A stretch of 64,000 bases of DNA, taken from positions 868,001 to 932,000 of the forward strand of contig NC_012586.1 in the NCBI RefSeq assembly GCF_000018545.1, in the 5' to 3' direction. This DNA is from Sinorhizobium fredii NGR234 (lineage in GTDB: Bacteria; Pseudomonadota; Alphaproteobacteria; Rhizobiales; Rhizobiaceae). A program made the position numbers and the translations under genes. The notes beneath the pieces are model-generated. The model did not search any database and was not told the origin of the DNA. It worked only from the letters and a program-made list of their open reading frames with translations. Shown piece after piece: positions 8,827 through 16,965 of the stretch (positions are counted from its first letter, which is position 1; each line of letters opens with the position of its first letter).

Positions 8827-9852
8827 TCAATCGGCCCGGATGCGCTTGAGCTCGCCGAAGACGAGATCGAGCGTTTCGGGTCCGATCGCCGCCGCATGGC
8901 GCTCGGAGATCACCTTGAGCTTGTCGCGCAGCCGCTCCATCTCCTCGGGCGTGATCTCGTTGACCTCCATTCCCTGGGTCTTCAGGTTGGCCAGGCTCAC
9001 CTCGGACTTCTCCCGGTTGACCTTGCGCTGTTCCTTCTGCCCGACGAGGGCGCAGTCCTTGAGGACCGTCTGCTCCTCCGGCGAGAGCCCGTCCCATATC
9101 TTCTTGGAGAACAGCACCAGCGTCGGGCTGTAGGCGTGCTTGGTGAGCGTCAGGTATTTCTGAACCTCGTAGAACTTCATGTTCTCGATGTTGTTGAACG
9201 GGTTTTCCTGACCGTCGACGGTTCCGGTCTCGAGCGCAGAATAGATCTCCGAAAAGGCGAGAGGCACGGCGTTGGAGCCGAGCTCCTTGAAGGTGTCGAT
9301 GAAGATGTTGTTCTGCATGACGCGCATCTTGACGCCCTCGAAATCCTCGGCCTTGGCGATCGGGTGGCGCGAGTTGGTGGTGTGGCGGAAGCCGTTCTCC
9401 CACCAAGCGAGGTTGACGGCGCCGACCGCCGGCAGCTTGTCGGAGAACCATTGGCCGACCTTGCCGTCGAGCACCTGGTCGGCTTCCCTCTCGTCGTTGA
9501 ACAGGAAGGGCAGATCGAAGACACCGAAGGACGGGACGATCGAGGTCAGCGGCGCCGTCGAGGTCAGCACCATCTCGAGCGAGCCGGTGCGAACGCTTTG
9601 CGTCGCGGTCAGGTCATTGCCGAGAGCGCCGTCCCAATAGGGCTGCATCTTCATCTTGCCGCCGGTTTTTTCGAGCGTGCAGGCGCCCATGGCGGCAAGG
9701 CCGTTGCCCATTGGGTGTTCCTTGCTGACGCCGTTCGAGACGCGGATCGTTCGTTCCTGGAACTCGGCGTTGGCCGATCCGGCAGTGAAGAGTGCGGTGG
9801 CGGCGATGGCCGCCGCCATGCCGGTTCGTGTGAAGAGCATGCGCATTTTCAA
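8827..9852 (-). CDS. dctP: TRAP transporter substrate-binding protein DctP
   Basis: This 341-residue protein has a clear signal peptide (Arg/Lys start, hydrophobic core, cleavage near SANA-EF). It has the DctP fold signatures WENGFRHTTNSR, KAEDFEGVKMRVM and EIYSALETGTVDGQENP; the Arg in KMRVM is the residue that contacts substrate carboxylate in this family. It works in the periplasm, delivering a carboxylic acid to the DctQM permease encoded directly upstream. The substrate is unknown; the neighbouring 2-hydroxyacid dehydrogenase and DapA-type lyase suggest a hydroxy- or keto-sugar acid. Confidence 0.95.
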   Translation of the reverse strand: MKMRMLFTRTGMAAAIAATALFTAGSANAEFQERTIRVSNGVSKEHPMGNGLAAMGACTLEKTGGKMKMQPYWDGALGNDLTATQSVRTGSLEMVLTSTAPLTSIVPSFGVFDLPFLFNDEREADQVLDGKVGQWFSDKLPAVGAVNLAWWENGFRHTTNSRHPIAKAEDFEGVKMRVMQNNIFIDTFKELGSNAVPLAFSEIYSALETGTVDGQENPFNNIENMKFYEVQKYLTLTKHAYSPTLVLFSKKIWDGLSPEEQTVLKDCALVGQKEQRKVNREKSEVSLANLKTQGMEVNEITPEEMERLRDKLKVISERHAAAIGPETLDLVFGELKRIRAD

Positions 9853-9868
9853 TCCTCCCTTGGATTTC

Positions 9869-11152
9869 TTATCGATGCGTGAGCCAGTCGAGTGGTACCA
9901 TGACGAGATCGGGGAAAAGGACGAGCAGGAAGAGAACGATGAGCTCGGCCCAGAGGAAGGGCCACAGGCCCTTCATCAGATCGCCCATGGAGATGTTGGC
10001 GACCCGGCACATGACGTTGAGCACGATGCCGACGGGGGGCGTTATCAGCCCGATCGCGTTGTTCATGATGAAGAGGACGCCGAAATAGACCGGGTCGATG
10101 CCTGCCTGCTTGATCACCGGCATCAGCACGGGGGTCAGGATCATCAGGGTCGGCGCGAAGTCGAGCGCCGTGCCGACGATCACCACGATGACCATGATGA
10201 CAGCCATCAGCAGGATCTTGTTGTCCATGAAGGGGCTGAGCATCGCCTCGACCTGGGAGGGCAGCTCCGACAGGGTGATGAGCCAGGCCGAAATCAGCGC
10301 TGTCGCGATCAGGAAGACGATCACGGCGGTGCTCTTTGCCGCGGCGACGATGATCGGGTGAAGTTGGCGGAGCGGCAGTTCCCGGTAGACGAAGGCGCCG
10401 ACCAGGAACGCATAGACGCAGGCGACGACTCCGGCCTCCGTCGGTGTGAAGATGCCGAATTTGAGCCCGCCGATGATGCCGGCCGGCATGACGAGCGCCC
10501 ATATACCGTCGATGCCGGCGCGCAACCGGGCGCCCCAGTCTTGACGCGGCAGAACCTTGGCCTTGTCGCGCCGAGCCACCCACAGCCAGGCGAAGAGAAG
10601 AGAGATCCCCATCATCAAGCCCGGAACGATCCCGGCCAGGAACAGCTTGCCGATCGAGACATTGGCGATGACGCCGAAGACGATGAGGCCGATCGAAGGC
10701 GGGATCACCGGCGCGATCACGCCGCCGGCGGCGATGAGGCCCGCGGACCGCGGCACGTCGTAGCCGGCCCGGCGCATCATCGGGATCAGCAGCGCGCCGA
10801 TCGCCGCCGCGTCGGCTGCTGCACTCCCCGAGATCGCGGCCATCAACACGGAAGCGAAAATCGCCACGAAGCCGAGGCCGCCGCGAAGATGCCCGACGAA
10901 AGTCAGCGCGAAGGTAACGATACGCTTCGAAATGCCGCCGGCATTCATGAGTTCGCCGGCCAGCATGAAGAACGGAATGGCGAGCAGCGGAAAGCTGTCG
11001 GCACCCTCGATGATCTTCTGCGACAGGATCGTCGTGTCGATATTGCCTTGCAGCACCATCAGCGCGACGGCGCAGATCAGCAGGGCGAAGGCGATCGGCA
11101 CGCCAAGGGCAATGGCGCCGATCAGCGAACCGGTGAAAATCGCGATGGTCAT
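9869..11152 (-). CDS. dctM: TRAP transporter large permease DctM
   Basis: At 427 residues with about twelve hydrophobic segments this is a full-length DctM subunit, the ion-coupled transport channel in the inner membrane. Characteristic stretches include SFPLLAIPFFMLAGELMN and NNAIGLITPPVG. Its ATG overlaps the stop of dctQ by four bases (11149-11152), so the two are translationally coupled. It is followed by dctP after a 16-base gap. Confidence 0.95.
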   Translation of the reverse strand: MTIAIFTGSLIGAIALGVPIAFALLICAVALMVLQGNIDTTILSQKIIEGADSFPLLAIPFFMLAGELMNAGGISKRIVTFALTFVGHLRGGLGFVAIFASVLMAAISGSAAADAAAIGALLIPMMRRAGYDVPRSAGLIAAGGVIAPVIPPSIGLIVFGVIANVSIGKLFLAGIVPGLMMGISLLFAWLWVARRDKAKVLPRQDWGARLRAGIDGIWALVMPAGIIGGLKFGIFTPTEAGVVACVYAFLVGAFVYRELPLRQLHPIIVAAAKSTAVIVFLIATALISAWLITLSELPSQVEAMLSPFMDNKILLMAVIMVIVVIVGTALDFAPTLMILTPVLMPVIKQAGIDPVYFGVLFIMNNAIGLITPPVGIVLNVMCRVANISMGDLMKGLWPFLWAELIVLFLLVLFPDLVMVPLDWLTHR

Positions 11153-11679
11153 CGCTCAGCCCTCTCAGTTGCGGGAACCGGCGGGATCTCTTCGCTCTCG
11201 CTGATTTCGAGAAGTTCGTCGTCGCGGATCTGGCCCGTTACCGCGCGCCAGAGCTTGGCGAGCGCGTGCAGGCCGATGCCCGTCGCCGATAAATAGACGA
11301 CGCCATAGACCCAGATCATCGGAATTTCCGTCACCGGTGCCAGGGTGCTGGCATTGACCTCGTGCTGAAGCCATGTGCCGCGCAAGAGCATCGCGCAACA
11401 GATCAGGATGAGGCTCTGGCCGAGCACGCAACAGGCAATCCTGCCGCGCCGGGAAAGGGCGCGCACGAAGGTGTCCATCCCGAGATGGGAGCCGTCGCGC
11501 ATTGCCACGACCGCTCCGATGAAGGTGATCCAGACGAAGAAGATGCGCGAGAGCTCCTCGGAGATCACGATGCCGGAATTGAAGGCATAGCGCAGCACCA
11601 CATTGCCGAAGACCATGACGACCATGGCGGCGAGCAGAAAAGCGAGCAGCGCCTCGATCGCCTGGAACAACCGGTTCAT
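11149..11679 (-). CDS. dctQ: TRAP transporter small permease DctQ
   Basis: This 176-residue protein has four predicted membrane segments, starting with FQAIEALLAFLLAAMVVMVF, and the conserved LSRIFFVWITFIGA stretch with an Arg-Asp-Gly-Ser-His loop typical of DctQ. It pairs with DctM in the inner membrane. The start overlaps the end of the dehydrogenase gene by four bases, showing one operon. The acidic C-terminus after residue ~150 is short and probably cytoplasmic. Confidence 0.93.
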   Translation of the reverse strand: MNRLFQAIEALLAFLLAAMVVMVFGNVVLRYAFNSGIVISEELSRIFFVWITFIGAVVAMRDGSHLGMDTFVRALSRRGRIACCVLGQSLILICCAMLLRGTWLQHEVNASTLAPVTEIPMIWVYGVVYLSATGIGLHALAKLWRAVTGQIRDDELLEISESEEIPPVPATERAER

Positions 11680-13094
11680 AGCGAAACGACCTTGCCGGGG
11701 TTGAGCAGGTTTTCGGGGTCGAGCGCCCCCTTCAGGACCCGCATCAGCGCGATCTCGGCGTCACTGCGGGCATGGCCGAGCCATTTCTTCTTCGTCGTGC
11801 CGATGCCGTGTTCCGCCGAAATGCTGCCGCCCATTTCGCGCACGAGCCCGTAGATGATCGCGTCCATCGCTTCCTTCGGCTGCTGCTCCATCGGCAGTCC
11901 GGCGACCCAGGCGACGAGATGCAGGTTCCCGTCGCCGATATGCCCGTAATAGACGCTGTCACAGCCGGGAATGCCCGCTTCGAGGGCCGCCTTGCATCGG
12001 CTTGCGAAGCTGTCCATCCGGTCGACCTGGAGGCCGATATCGTAGGAGATGTGCGGCCCCAGCCCGGTTCCGAATTCGGCGCAGGCATCGCGCACCGCCC
12101 AGAAGTCCTTCACCTGGGCATGGGACTGGGCGACCGCGGCATCGGCCAGAATGCCGCTCTCCGCCATCTCCTCCAGCCAGGATTGGAACCGCGCCGCATC
12201 GGTTGCCTCGTCCGAGCCGTGCGTCTCGACCAGCACGTAGAAGCCATGGCCGGAGGCGACCGGCGAACGAACCTTCAACCGTTCGGTGACGACCTGCCAA
12301 TAATCGGGCCACATCACCTCGAACGCGGAGAGGATGGGTCCGAGCCCGCTGCGGGCGCCGGCCAGGAGTGCCGCAACATCCGCATAACTCGAAAGCGCGC
12401 AGAGCGCCGCCGCGGTGGAGCGTGGCCTGGGGAACAGCCGCAGCACCACCCGGGTGATGATGCCAAGCGTGCCTTCCGACCCGATGAAGAGGTGCTTGAG
12501 ATCGTAGCCGGCATTGTTCTTCAAGAGCTTGTTGAGGTTGGTCAGCACCGTTCCGTCCGGCAGGACCACTTCGAGGCCAAGGACGAGATCGCGGGTCATT
12601 CCATAGCGGATGACGCGATTTCCGCCGGCGTTGGTCGAGAGATTGCCTCCGATCGCGCAGGATCCGCGCGAGCCGAGGTCCAACGGAAACAGAAACCCCG
12701 CCTCGTCGGCCGCCCTCTGCACGACCTCGAGCGGCGTACCGGCCTTGACGGTCATCGTCGCGCTGACGGGATCGATTTCCTCGATGCCGACCATGCGTTC
12801 GAGCGAAATAGCGATCCAGCCGGGCTCCGGCGTCGCGCCGCCGCAGAGGCCGGTCAGTCCGCCCTGCGGCACGAAGGGCAGCCGCGCCGCCCGGCAGGCG
12901 GCCACGGCGCGCGCCGCTTCCTGGGCATTGCCAGGCCGCAATACCGCCAGCGGTTCGCCAGGAGGTTTGCTGCTCCAGTCGTTGCGGTTGCGCAGAGGAA
13001 TGTCGTTGCCGGTCAGGACCGCCTGGGTCCCGAGCTCCGCCCTCAATTCATCGAGCAAACCTTCGCTCGAACGATCCCGTTCCCTTGCATCCAT
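11676..13094 (-). CDS. FAD-linked D-2-hydroxyacid dehydrogenase (GlcD/Dld-like)
   Basis: The 472-residue protein belongs to the VAO/PCMH flavoprotein family. The N-terminal FAD-binding domain shows FVPQGGLTGLCGG (residues ~73-85) and the SRGSCAIGGNLSTNAGGN loop. The C-terminal domain has the metal/substrate motif YGHIGDGNLHL and ends with GISAEHGIGT-type residues (SAEHGIGTTKKKW). Such enzymes oxidise D-lactate, glycolate, D-2-hydroxyglutarate or sugar-acid relatives to 2-oxoacids. It is the first gene of a leftward operon with dctQ, dctM, dctP and gntR. The exact substrate cannot be assigned from sequence. Confidence 0.9.
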   Translation of the reverse strand: MDARERDRSSEGLLDELRAELGTQAVLTGNDIPLRNRNDWSSKPPGEPLAVLRPGNAQEAARAVAACRAARLPFVPQGGLTGLCGGATPEPGWIAISLERMVGIEEIDPVSATMTVKAGTPLEVVQRAADEAGFLFPLDLGSRGSCAIGGNLSTNAGGNRVIRYGMTRDLVLGLEVVLPDGTVLTNLNKLLKNNAGYDLKHLFIGSEGTLGIITRVVLRLFPRPRSTAAALCALSSYADVAALLAGARSGLGPILSAFEVMWPDYWQVVTERLKVRSPVASGHGFYVLVETHGSDEATDAARFQSWLEEMAESGILADAAVAQSHAQVKDFWAVRDACAEFGTGLGPHISYDIGLQVDRMDSFASRCKAALEAGIPGCDSVYYGHIGDGNLHLVAWVAGLPMEQQPKEAMDAIIYGLVREMGGSISAEHGIGTTKKKWLGHARSDAEIALMRVLKGALDPENLLNPGKVVSL

Positions 13095-13116
13095 TCGCTG
13101 GCTTCTTTCTTGTATG

Positions 13117-13133
13117 TAAGGTACTGTACCTTA
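13117..13133. promoter_or_regulatory. Perfect 17-base palindrome, likely GntR operator
   Basis: TAAGGTAC-T-GTACCTTA is a perfect inverted repeat centred in the 124-base gap between the divergent dehydrogenase and DapA-family genes. FCD-type GntR regulators bind short palindromes of this kind. The gntR gene at the end of the leftward operon is the obvious candidate regulator. Confidence 0.6.
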
Positions 13134-13218
13134 GCAGTGGCGGGTGATATGTCAAGCTCCGCTAACGCACACAGAACTTCGCCCAGCACGGGGGGAGCCA
13201 GAACGAGGGAATATCGCG

Positions 13219-14112
13219 ATGCCAGAGAGATCCAGCCGGTTCGGCCTGTCCGCAGCAATGGTGACGCCATTTCGCCAGGACGGCAGCATCGACTTTGCCC
13301 GCTTTGCCCGGCATGCCCGAGCCTGCCTGGACAACGGTTGCACCAGCGTGACAGCCTTCGGCACGACCGGGGAAGGCGCCTCGATCGACATCTGCGATCG
13401 CGAGCGGGCGCTCGGTGCGCTGGCCGGCGTGGGGATCGAGGGTAGGGACGTCGTCGTCTGCGTCGCTGCCGCCTCGGTGGGAGAGGCGCTCGCGCAGGCG
13501 CGCATGGCTGCGGATTTCGGCAGTCGAAATCTTCTTCTGCCGCCGCCCTTCTACTTCAAGGGTGTGAGCGACGAGGGCCTGTTTGTCTGGTTCTGCGAAG
13601 TGCTCGAAAGGCTCGGAACGGCAGCGGGCGGCGTCATCCTCTACAACATCCCTTCGGTCACCCAGGTGCCCCTCTCTGTCGAATTGATCGCCCGGTTGAA
13701 GCAGGCCCTTCCGGGCGTCGTGACCGGCGTCAAGGATTCCTCCGGCGACTGGGCCTATACGCAGAAGCTGATCGCGGCGCACAACGACCTCGCCATCCTG
13801 ATCGGCGACGAACGTTATCTGGCTGAAGGCGTGCGCCTGGGAGGAGAGGGGGCGATCTCGGGTCTCGCCAATGTCTGCCCGCAGGTGCTGCTTGCTCTGG
13901 CGCAGGACGGGCGAGGGGACGCGCGGATCAACGGTCTGGTGGACGAGGTGCTCAAATACCCGGTGGTGCCGGCCGTGAAAGCGCTCGTCGCTCACCGCAG
14001 TGGCGACCGCGCCTGGCTGAATGTTCGCGCGCCGCTGGTGGGCCTGGGCGAACTCGAAGCGGACCGGCTCGGTTCGTTTTTCGACCGCCTGTTCGAGACC
14101 GGGGCGGATTGA
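13219..14112 (+). CDS. DapA-family (NAL/DHDPS) aldolase or dehydratase
   Basis: ATG 13219 has a CGAGGGA ribosome binding site; an upstream GTG at 13144 is less likely because it would cover the promoter. The 297-residue TIM-barrel protein has the family motif GTTGEG (residues ~48-53), the YNIP segment with the catalytic Tyr, and VKDSSGD with the Schiff-base Lys. True DapA genes are usually in lysine-pathway contexts. Here, next to a TRAP importer and a 2-hydroxyacid dehydrogenase, it more likely cleaves or dehydrates a 2-oxo acid in catabolism. It is divergent from that operon and probably shares its operator. Confidence 0.9.
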   Translation: MPERSSRFGLSAAMVTPFRQDGSIDFARFARHARACLDNGCTSVTAFGTTGEGASIDICDRERALGALAGVGIEGRDVVVCVAAASVGEALAQARMAADFGSRNLLLPPPFYFKGVSDEGLFVWFCEVLERLGTAAGGVILYNIPSVTQVPLSVELIARLKQALPGVVTGVKDSSGDWAYTQKLIAAHNDLAILIGDERYLAEGVRLGGEGAISGLANVCPQVLLALAQDGRGDARINGLVDEVLKYPVVPAVKALVAHRSGDRAWLNVRAPLVGLGELEADRLGSFFDRLFETGAD

Positions 14113-14124
14113 CGCCAGACCGGC

Positions 14125-14718
14125 CTACTTCCTGTCGACCCTCAGTCCCTCAAGCAAGGCCCGGAAGCCGTCCACCGCTCTTCGCGATGTTTCCTCGGCC
14201 GCGTCGGAATTGGCGATCCACAAGGCGGCATGGCTGCTGGCGCCGTTGATCAGGCGCGCCGCCACTTCAATGTCGACGTCGATGATAACGCCGTCGGCCT
14301 TCAGCTGGCGCAGGCTTTCGCTCAAGGCAGCGATGCAGCCGTTGGTGCTCGGCCATTGCGAGATGTCTCCGAGCACGGCCGGCCCATCGCGAAACATGAT
14401 GCGCTGGATTTCCGGCTCGAGCGCCATCTGGATATAGGCGACGCACTCCTCCACGAAGCCTTCCCAGCGGTTCGGCGCGGCTGCCGAGACGCGATTGAGC
14501 CGAGCCGTCATCTCTGCGTCGATCTCGTGGATGACCGCCTGCAGCAGTCCCTTCTTGTCCCCGAAGTGGTGATAGAGCGCGCCTCTCGTCAGTCCCGCCC
14601 CTGCGGTGAAATCGTCCATCGAAGCCTCGGCATATCCAGCCGCCCCGAAGGCTTGTCGGGCGGCGGCAATCAGCTTTGCGCGTGTTTCGGCAATCATCTC
14701 CTGGCGCTGTCTGCGCAT
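14125..14718 (-). CDS. TetR-family transcriptional regulator
   Basis: This 197-residue protein has an N-terminal helix-turn-helix (ARQAFGAAGYAEASMDDF, then GLTRGALYHHFGDKKGLL), the TetR signature, and a helical ligand-binding C-terminus. It is divergent from an MFS exporter gene, and three CATACG/CGTATG inverted repeats lie between them. The inferred role is repressor of the exporter and of itself, released by a toxic ligand. The DapA-family gene on the other strand ends 12 bases from its stop. Confidence 0.93.
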   Translation of the reverse strand: MRRQRQEMIAETRAKLIAAARQAFGAAGYAEASMDDFTAGAGLTRGALYHHFGDKKGLLQAVIHEIDAEMTARLNRVSAAAPNRWEGFVEECVAYIQMALEPEIQRIMFRDGPAVLGDISQWPSTNGCIAALSESLRQLKADGVIIDVDIEVAARLINGASSHAALWIANSDAAEETSRRAVDGFRALLEGLRVDRK

Positions 14719-14733
14719 GTACTCTCCTGTTCA

Positions 14734-14799
14734 CATACGTCGCGTATTTTATTTGACATACGGGACGTATGCAACTAACTAAGGCATACGCCACGTATG
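14734..14799. promoter_or_regulatory. Three TetR operator repeats and exporter promoter
   Basis: CATACG-N3-CGTATG occurs perfectly at 14757-14771 and 14785-14799 and with one mismatch at 14734-14748. A -35-like TTGACA (14753-14758) and a -10-like TAACTA (14776-14781) with 17-base spacing overlap these sites, so a bound repressor would block RNA polymerase. The mirror-image sites can also serve the divergent tetR gene. Confidence 0.75.
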
Positions 14800-14835
14800 T
14801 AAGTGGTGAGCTCGGGTCCTTACAAGGAACGTCCC

Positions 14836-16059
14836 ATGTCCAATCCTTACGCAGAGATATTCAGGGCGCCTGGCGCTAAAAGCTTTTCGGCCGCCGGCTT
14901 TCTCGCCCGCCTGCCGATCGCCATGGCCCCGATCGGCATCGTTGCGATGCTCTCTCAGACGCACGGGGAATACTGGTTGGCGGGTGCGGTGTCGGCGACC
15001 TTCGCGCTGACCAATGCGCTGATTTCTCCGCACATATCGCGATTGGTGGACCGTTACGGCCAGACGGCGGTGGTGATCCCCACCACGACGATTTCGGTCT
15101 CTGCCTTCCTCGCCCTCATTGCGGCGACCCATCAGAACTGGCCCGTTTGGACGCTCTTCGTTTCGGCCTTACTGGCCGCAGCCATGCCCAGCATGCCGGC
15201 GCTGGTGCGCGCCCGCTGGACCGAGATCTTCCGCAACCGGCCGGAACTGAACACCGCGTTTGCCTTTGAATCGGCCGCGGACGAACTGGTCTATATCGCC
15301 GGCGCTTCGTTCTCGGTGGGCCTGGGGGTCGCTCTCTTCCCGGAGGCCGGCATGCTTGCCAGCACGATTTTCCTGGCGCTTGGAACGCTGGCATTCATCC
15401 TGCAGCGCGCGAGCGAACCGAGGCTGCGCCATGAGGACGTCGACGCCCAGCAGGGTTCGGCGATCCGCCTGCGCGCCGTGCAGATCATCACGCTTGCCCT
15501 CGTCTTCGTCGGTTCCACGTTCGCGACGGCTGAAGTGAGTGCCGTGGCGATCACCAGGGAACTCGGACAGCCGAATGCGGCAACCCTCGTCATCGGCGTC
15601 TACGCGATCGGCTCCTTCATACTTGGCCTGGTGCTGGGCGCCATCAACCCGGCCGTGCCCTTGCACCGGCAGCTCCTGATCGCCGTCAGCGTCCTTGCCA
15701 TCACCGCCTGGCCGCTACTGGTGGCCGATACGGTGCCGCTGCTGGCGCTTGCCGTCTTTGTCAGCGGTATCGCCATCTCGCCGACCTTCATCACAGCCTT
15801 CGGCCTGATCGAGCGGCGCGTGCCCGCCGCGATGCTGACCGAAGGGGTGACGTGGGTGACGACCGGGATTGGCATCGGCATGGCACTCGGTGCCTTCGTC
15901 GCCGGCTGGGTCGTCGATATCTTCGGTGCTGAGAACGGCTTCTGGGTTTCGGTGATCGCAAGTGCTGCCGCCGTGGCGACTATCGGTCTAGGTCAGCGCA
16001 GCCTTGCCGGAACCACAATGGAATGCCCGGCGGGTTCGCTTGCCCAACCCGCCGAATAG
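14836..16059 (+). CDS. MFS efflux transporter
   Basis: Start 14836 (MSNPYAEIF) has AAGGAAC upstream. The 407-residue protein shows about twelve hydrophobic segments and the major-facilitator loop between TM2 and TM3 (SPHISRLVDRYGQTAV, a variant of the DRxGRR motif). The FGLIERRVPAAMLTEGVTWV stretch resembles SetA/YfcJ-type sugar or drug exporters. It works at the inner membrane. Its control by a divergent TetR regulator fits an efflux pump for a small toxic compound; the substrate is unknown. Confidence 0.9.
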   Translation: MSNPYAEIFRAPGAKSFSAAGFLARLPIAMAPIGIVAMLSQTHGEYWLAGAVSATFALTNALISPHISRLVDRYGQTAVVIPTTTISVSAFLALIAATHQNWPVWTLFVSALLAAAMPSMPALVRARWTEIFRNRPELNTAFAFESAADELVYIAGASFSVGLGVALFPEAGMLASTIFLALGTLAFILQRASEPRLRHEDVDAQQGSAIRLRAVQIITLALVFVGSTFATAEVSAVAITRELGQPNAATLVIGVYAIGSFILGLVLGAINPAVPLHRQLLIAVSVLAITAWPLLVADTVPLLALAVFVSGIAISPTFITAFGLIERRVPAAMLTEGVTWVTTGIGIGMALGAFVAGWVVDIFGAENGFWVSVIASAAAVATIGLGQRSLAGTTMECPAGSLAQPAE

Positions 16060-16216
16060 CCACGGCGCAGGTGTATGATAGCCGGATGGAATTGGCGCTG
16101 GATGCCGAATTCCGTGGGAACATGTCGCGCTCCCTCAGTGCGGCATGTTCTTGCGCGTTCATTCCCGTTATCAACGTCGACGCACTACGATCGGCATATC
16201 GCGACAGGAGAGCATC

Positions 16217-16645
16217 ATGAAGGCGCGCATCAAATGGGTCGAAGGGCGAACCTTCGTCGGCCAGTCCGGCAGCGGCCATAATGTCGTGCTCGGCACGGCT
16301 TACGGGCCGGAGGGAAGCACCCCGGGGCCGAGTCCCATGGAGTTGGTGCTGATCGGCACCGGCGGCTGCTCGGCCTTCGATGTGGTCCACATCCTCGAAA
16401 AGGGCCGCCAGCCGGTCGAGGATTGCATCGTCGAGCTCAGCGCCGAGCGGGCCGACCTGGAACCGAAAGTGTTCACCCGCATCCACATGCACTTCGTGGT
16501 CAAGGGGCGCGGGCTTGCGGCCAGCAAGGTCGAACGCGCCGTCGCGTTGTCGATCGAGAAATATTGCTCCGCATCGGCAATGCTCGCCAAGACCGCGACG
16601 ATCACCCACGACTTCGAGGTCGTCGATACCGCTTCGCCGGTCTGA
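16217..16645 (+). CDS. OsmC-family peroxiredoxin-like protein
   Basis: Start 16217 follows a GACAGGAG site. The 142-residue protein has the OsmC/YhfA layout: PSPMELVLIGTGGCSAFDVV with the first redox Cys (residue ~57), and EKYCSASAMLAKT with the second Cys near residue 117. Both cysteines needed for peroxidase activity are present. It is soluble and cytoplasmic. OsmC proteins reduce organic hydroperoxides; the YhfA branch is less well defined. It appears monocistronic. Confidence 0.92.
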   Translation: MKARIKWVEGRTFVGQSGSGHNVVLGTAYGPEGSTPGPSPMELVLIGTGGCSAFDVVHILEKGRQPVEDCIVELSAERADLEPKVFTRIHMHFVVKGRGLAASKVERAVALSIEKYCSASAMLAKTATITHDFEVVDTASPV

Positions 16646-16965
16646 TTTTGAGCGGCGTGCCGGTTGGTCCTGGTGCAGCCGCTCGGGCCTGGACAGCTCA
16701 GTGCATCGAACAAAAGCGCAAGCAAGTTCTTCAAGAAGAATTGCGACTATGGCGGCACATTTACCAGCGAGATGAAGATTAACGGAATTTCATGAACGAA
16801 ATTTAATCCGGCGAATTTGGAAAATTTCACATTTTTACTTTCGTCGTGGCGCTATCTGGTGCTGACGACGCGGTGAATTGCCGAAATGCTATCGTTTATT
16901 CTAGCCGGAATGTAGTTCACCGTGGTCGCGTGCACCAACCTCCAATTTCGAGAAGGAGACACGCC

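Noticed and set aside
8708..9451. A long upstream extension of the gntR frame
   Set aside because: It overlaps dctP completely and lacks a ribosome binding site; the helix-turn-helix begins right after the start chosen.
9656..11296. A 546-codon plus-strand frame opposite dctP/dctM/dctQ
   Set aside because: Its product is His/Asp/Arg-rich without domains; it mirrors the GC-rich codon pattern of the real genes on the other strand.
11772..13445. A 557-codon plus-strand frame opposite the FAD dehydrogenase
   Set aside because: No recognisable motif, and it crosses the divergent promoter and the DapA-family gene start.
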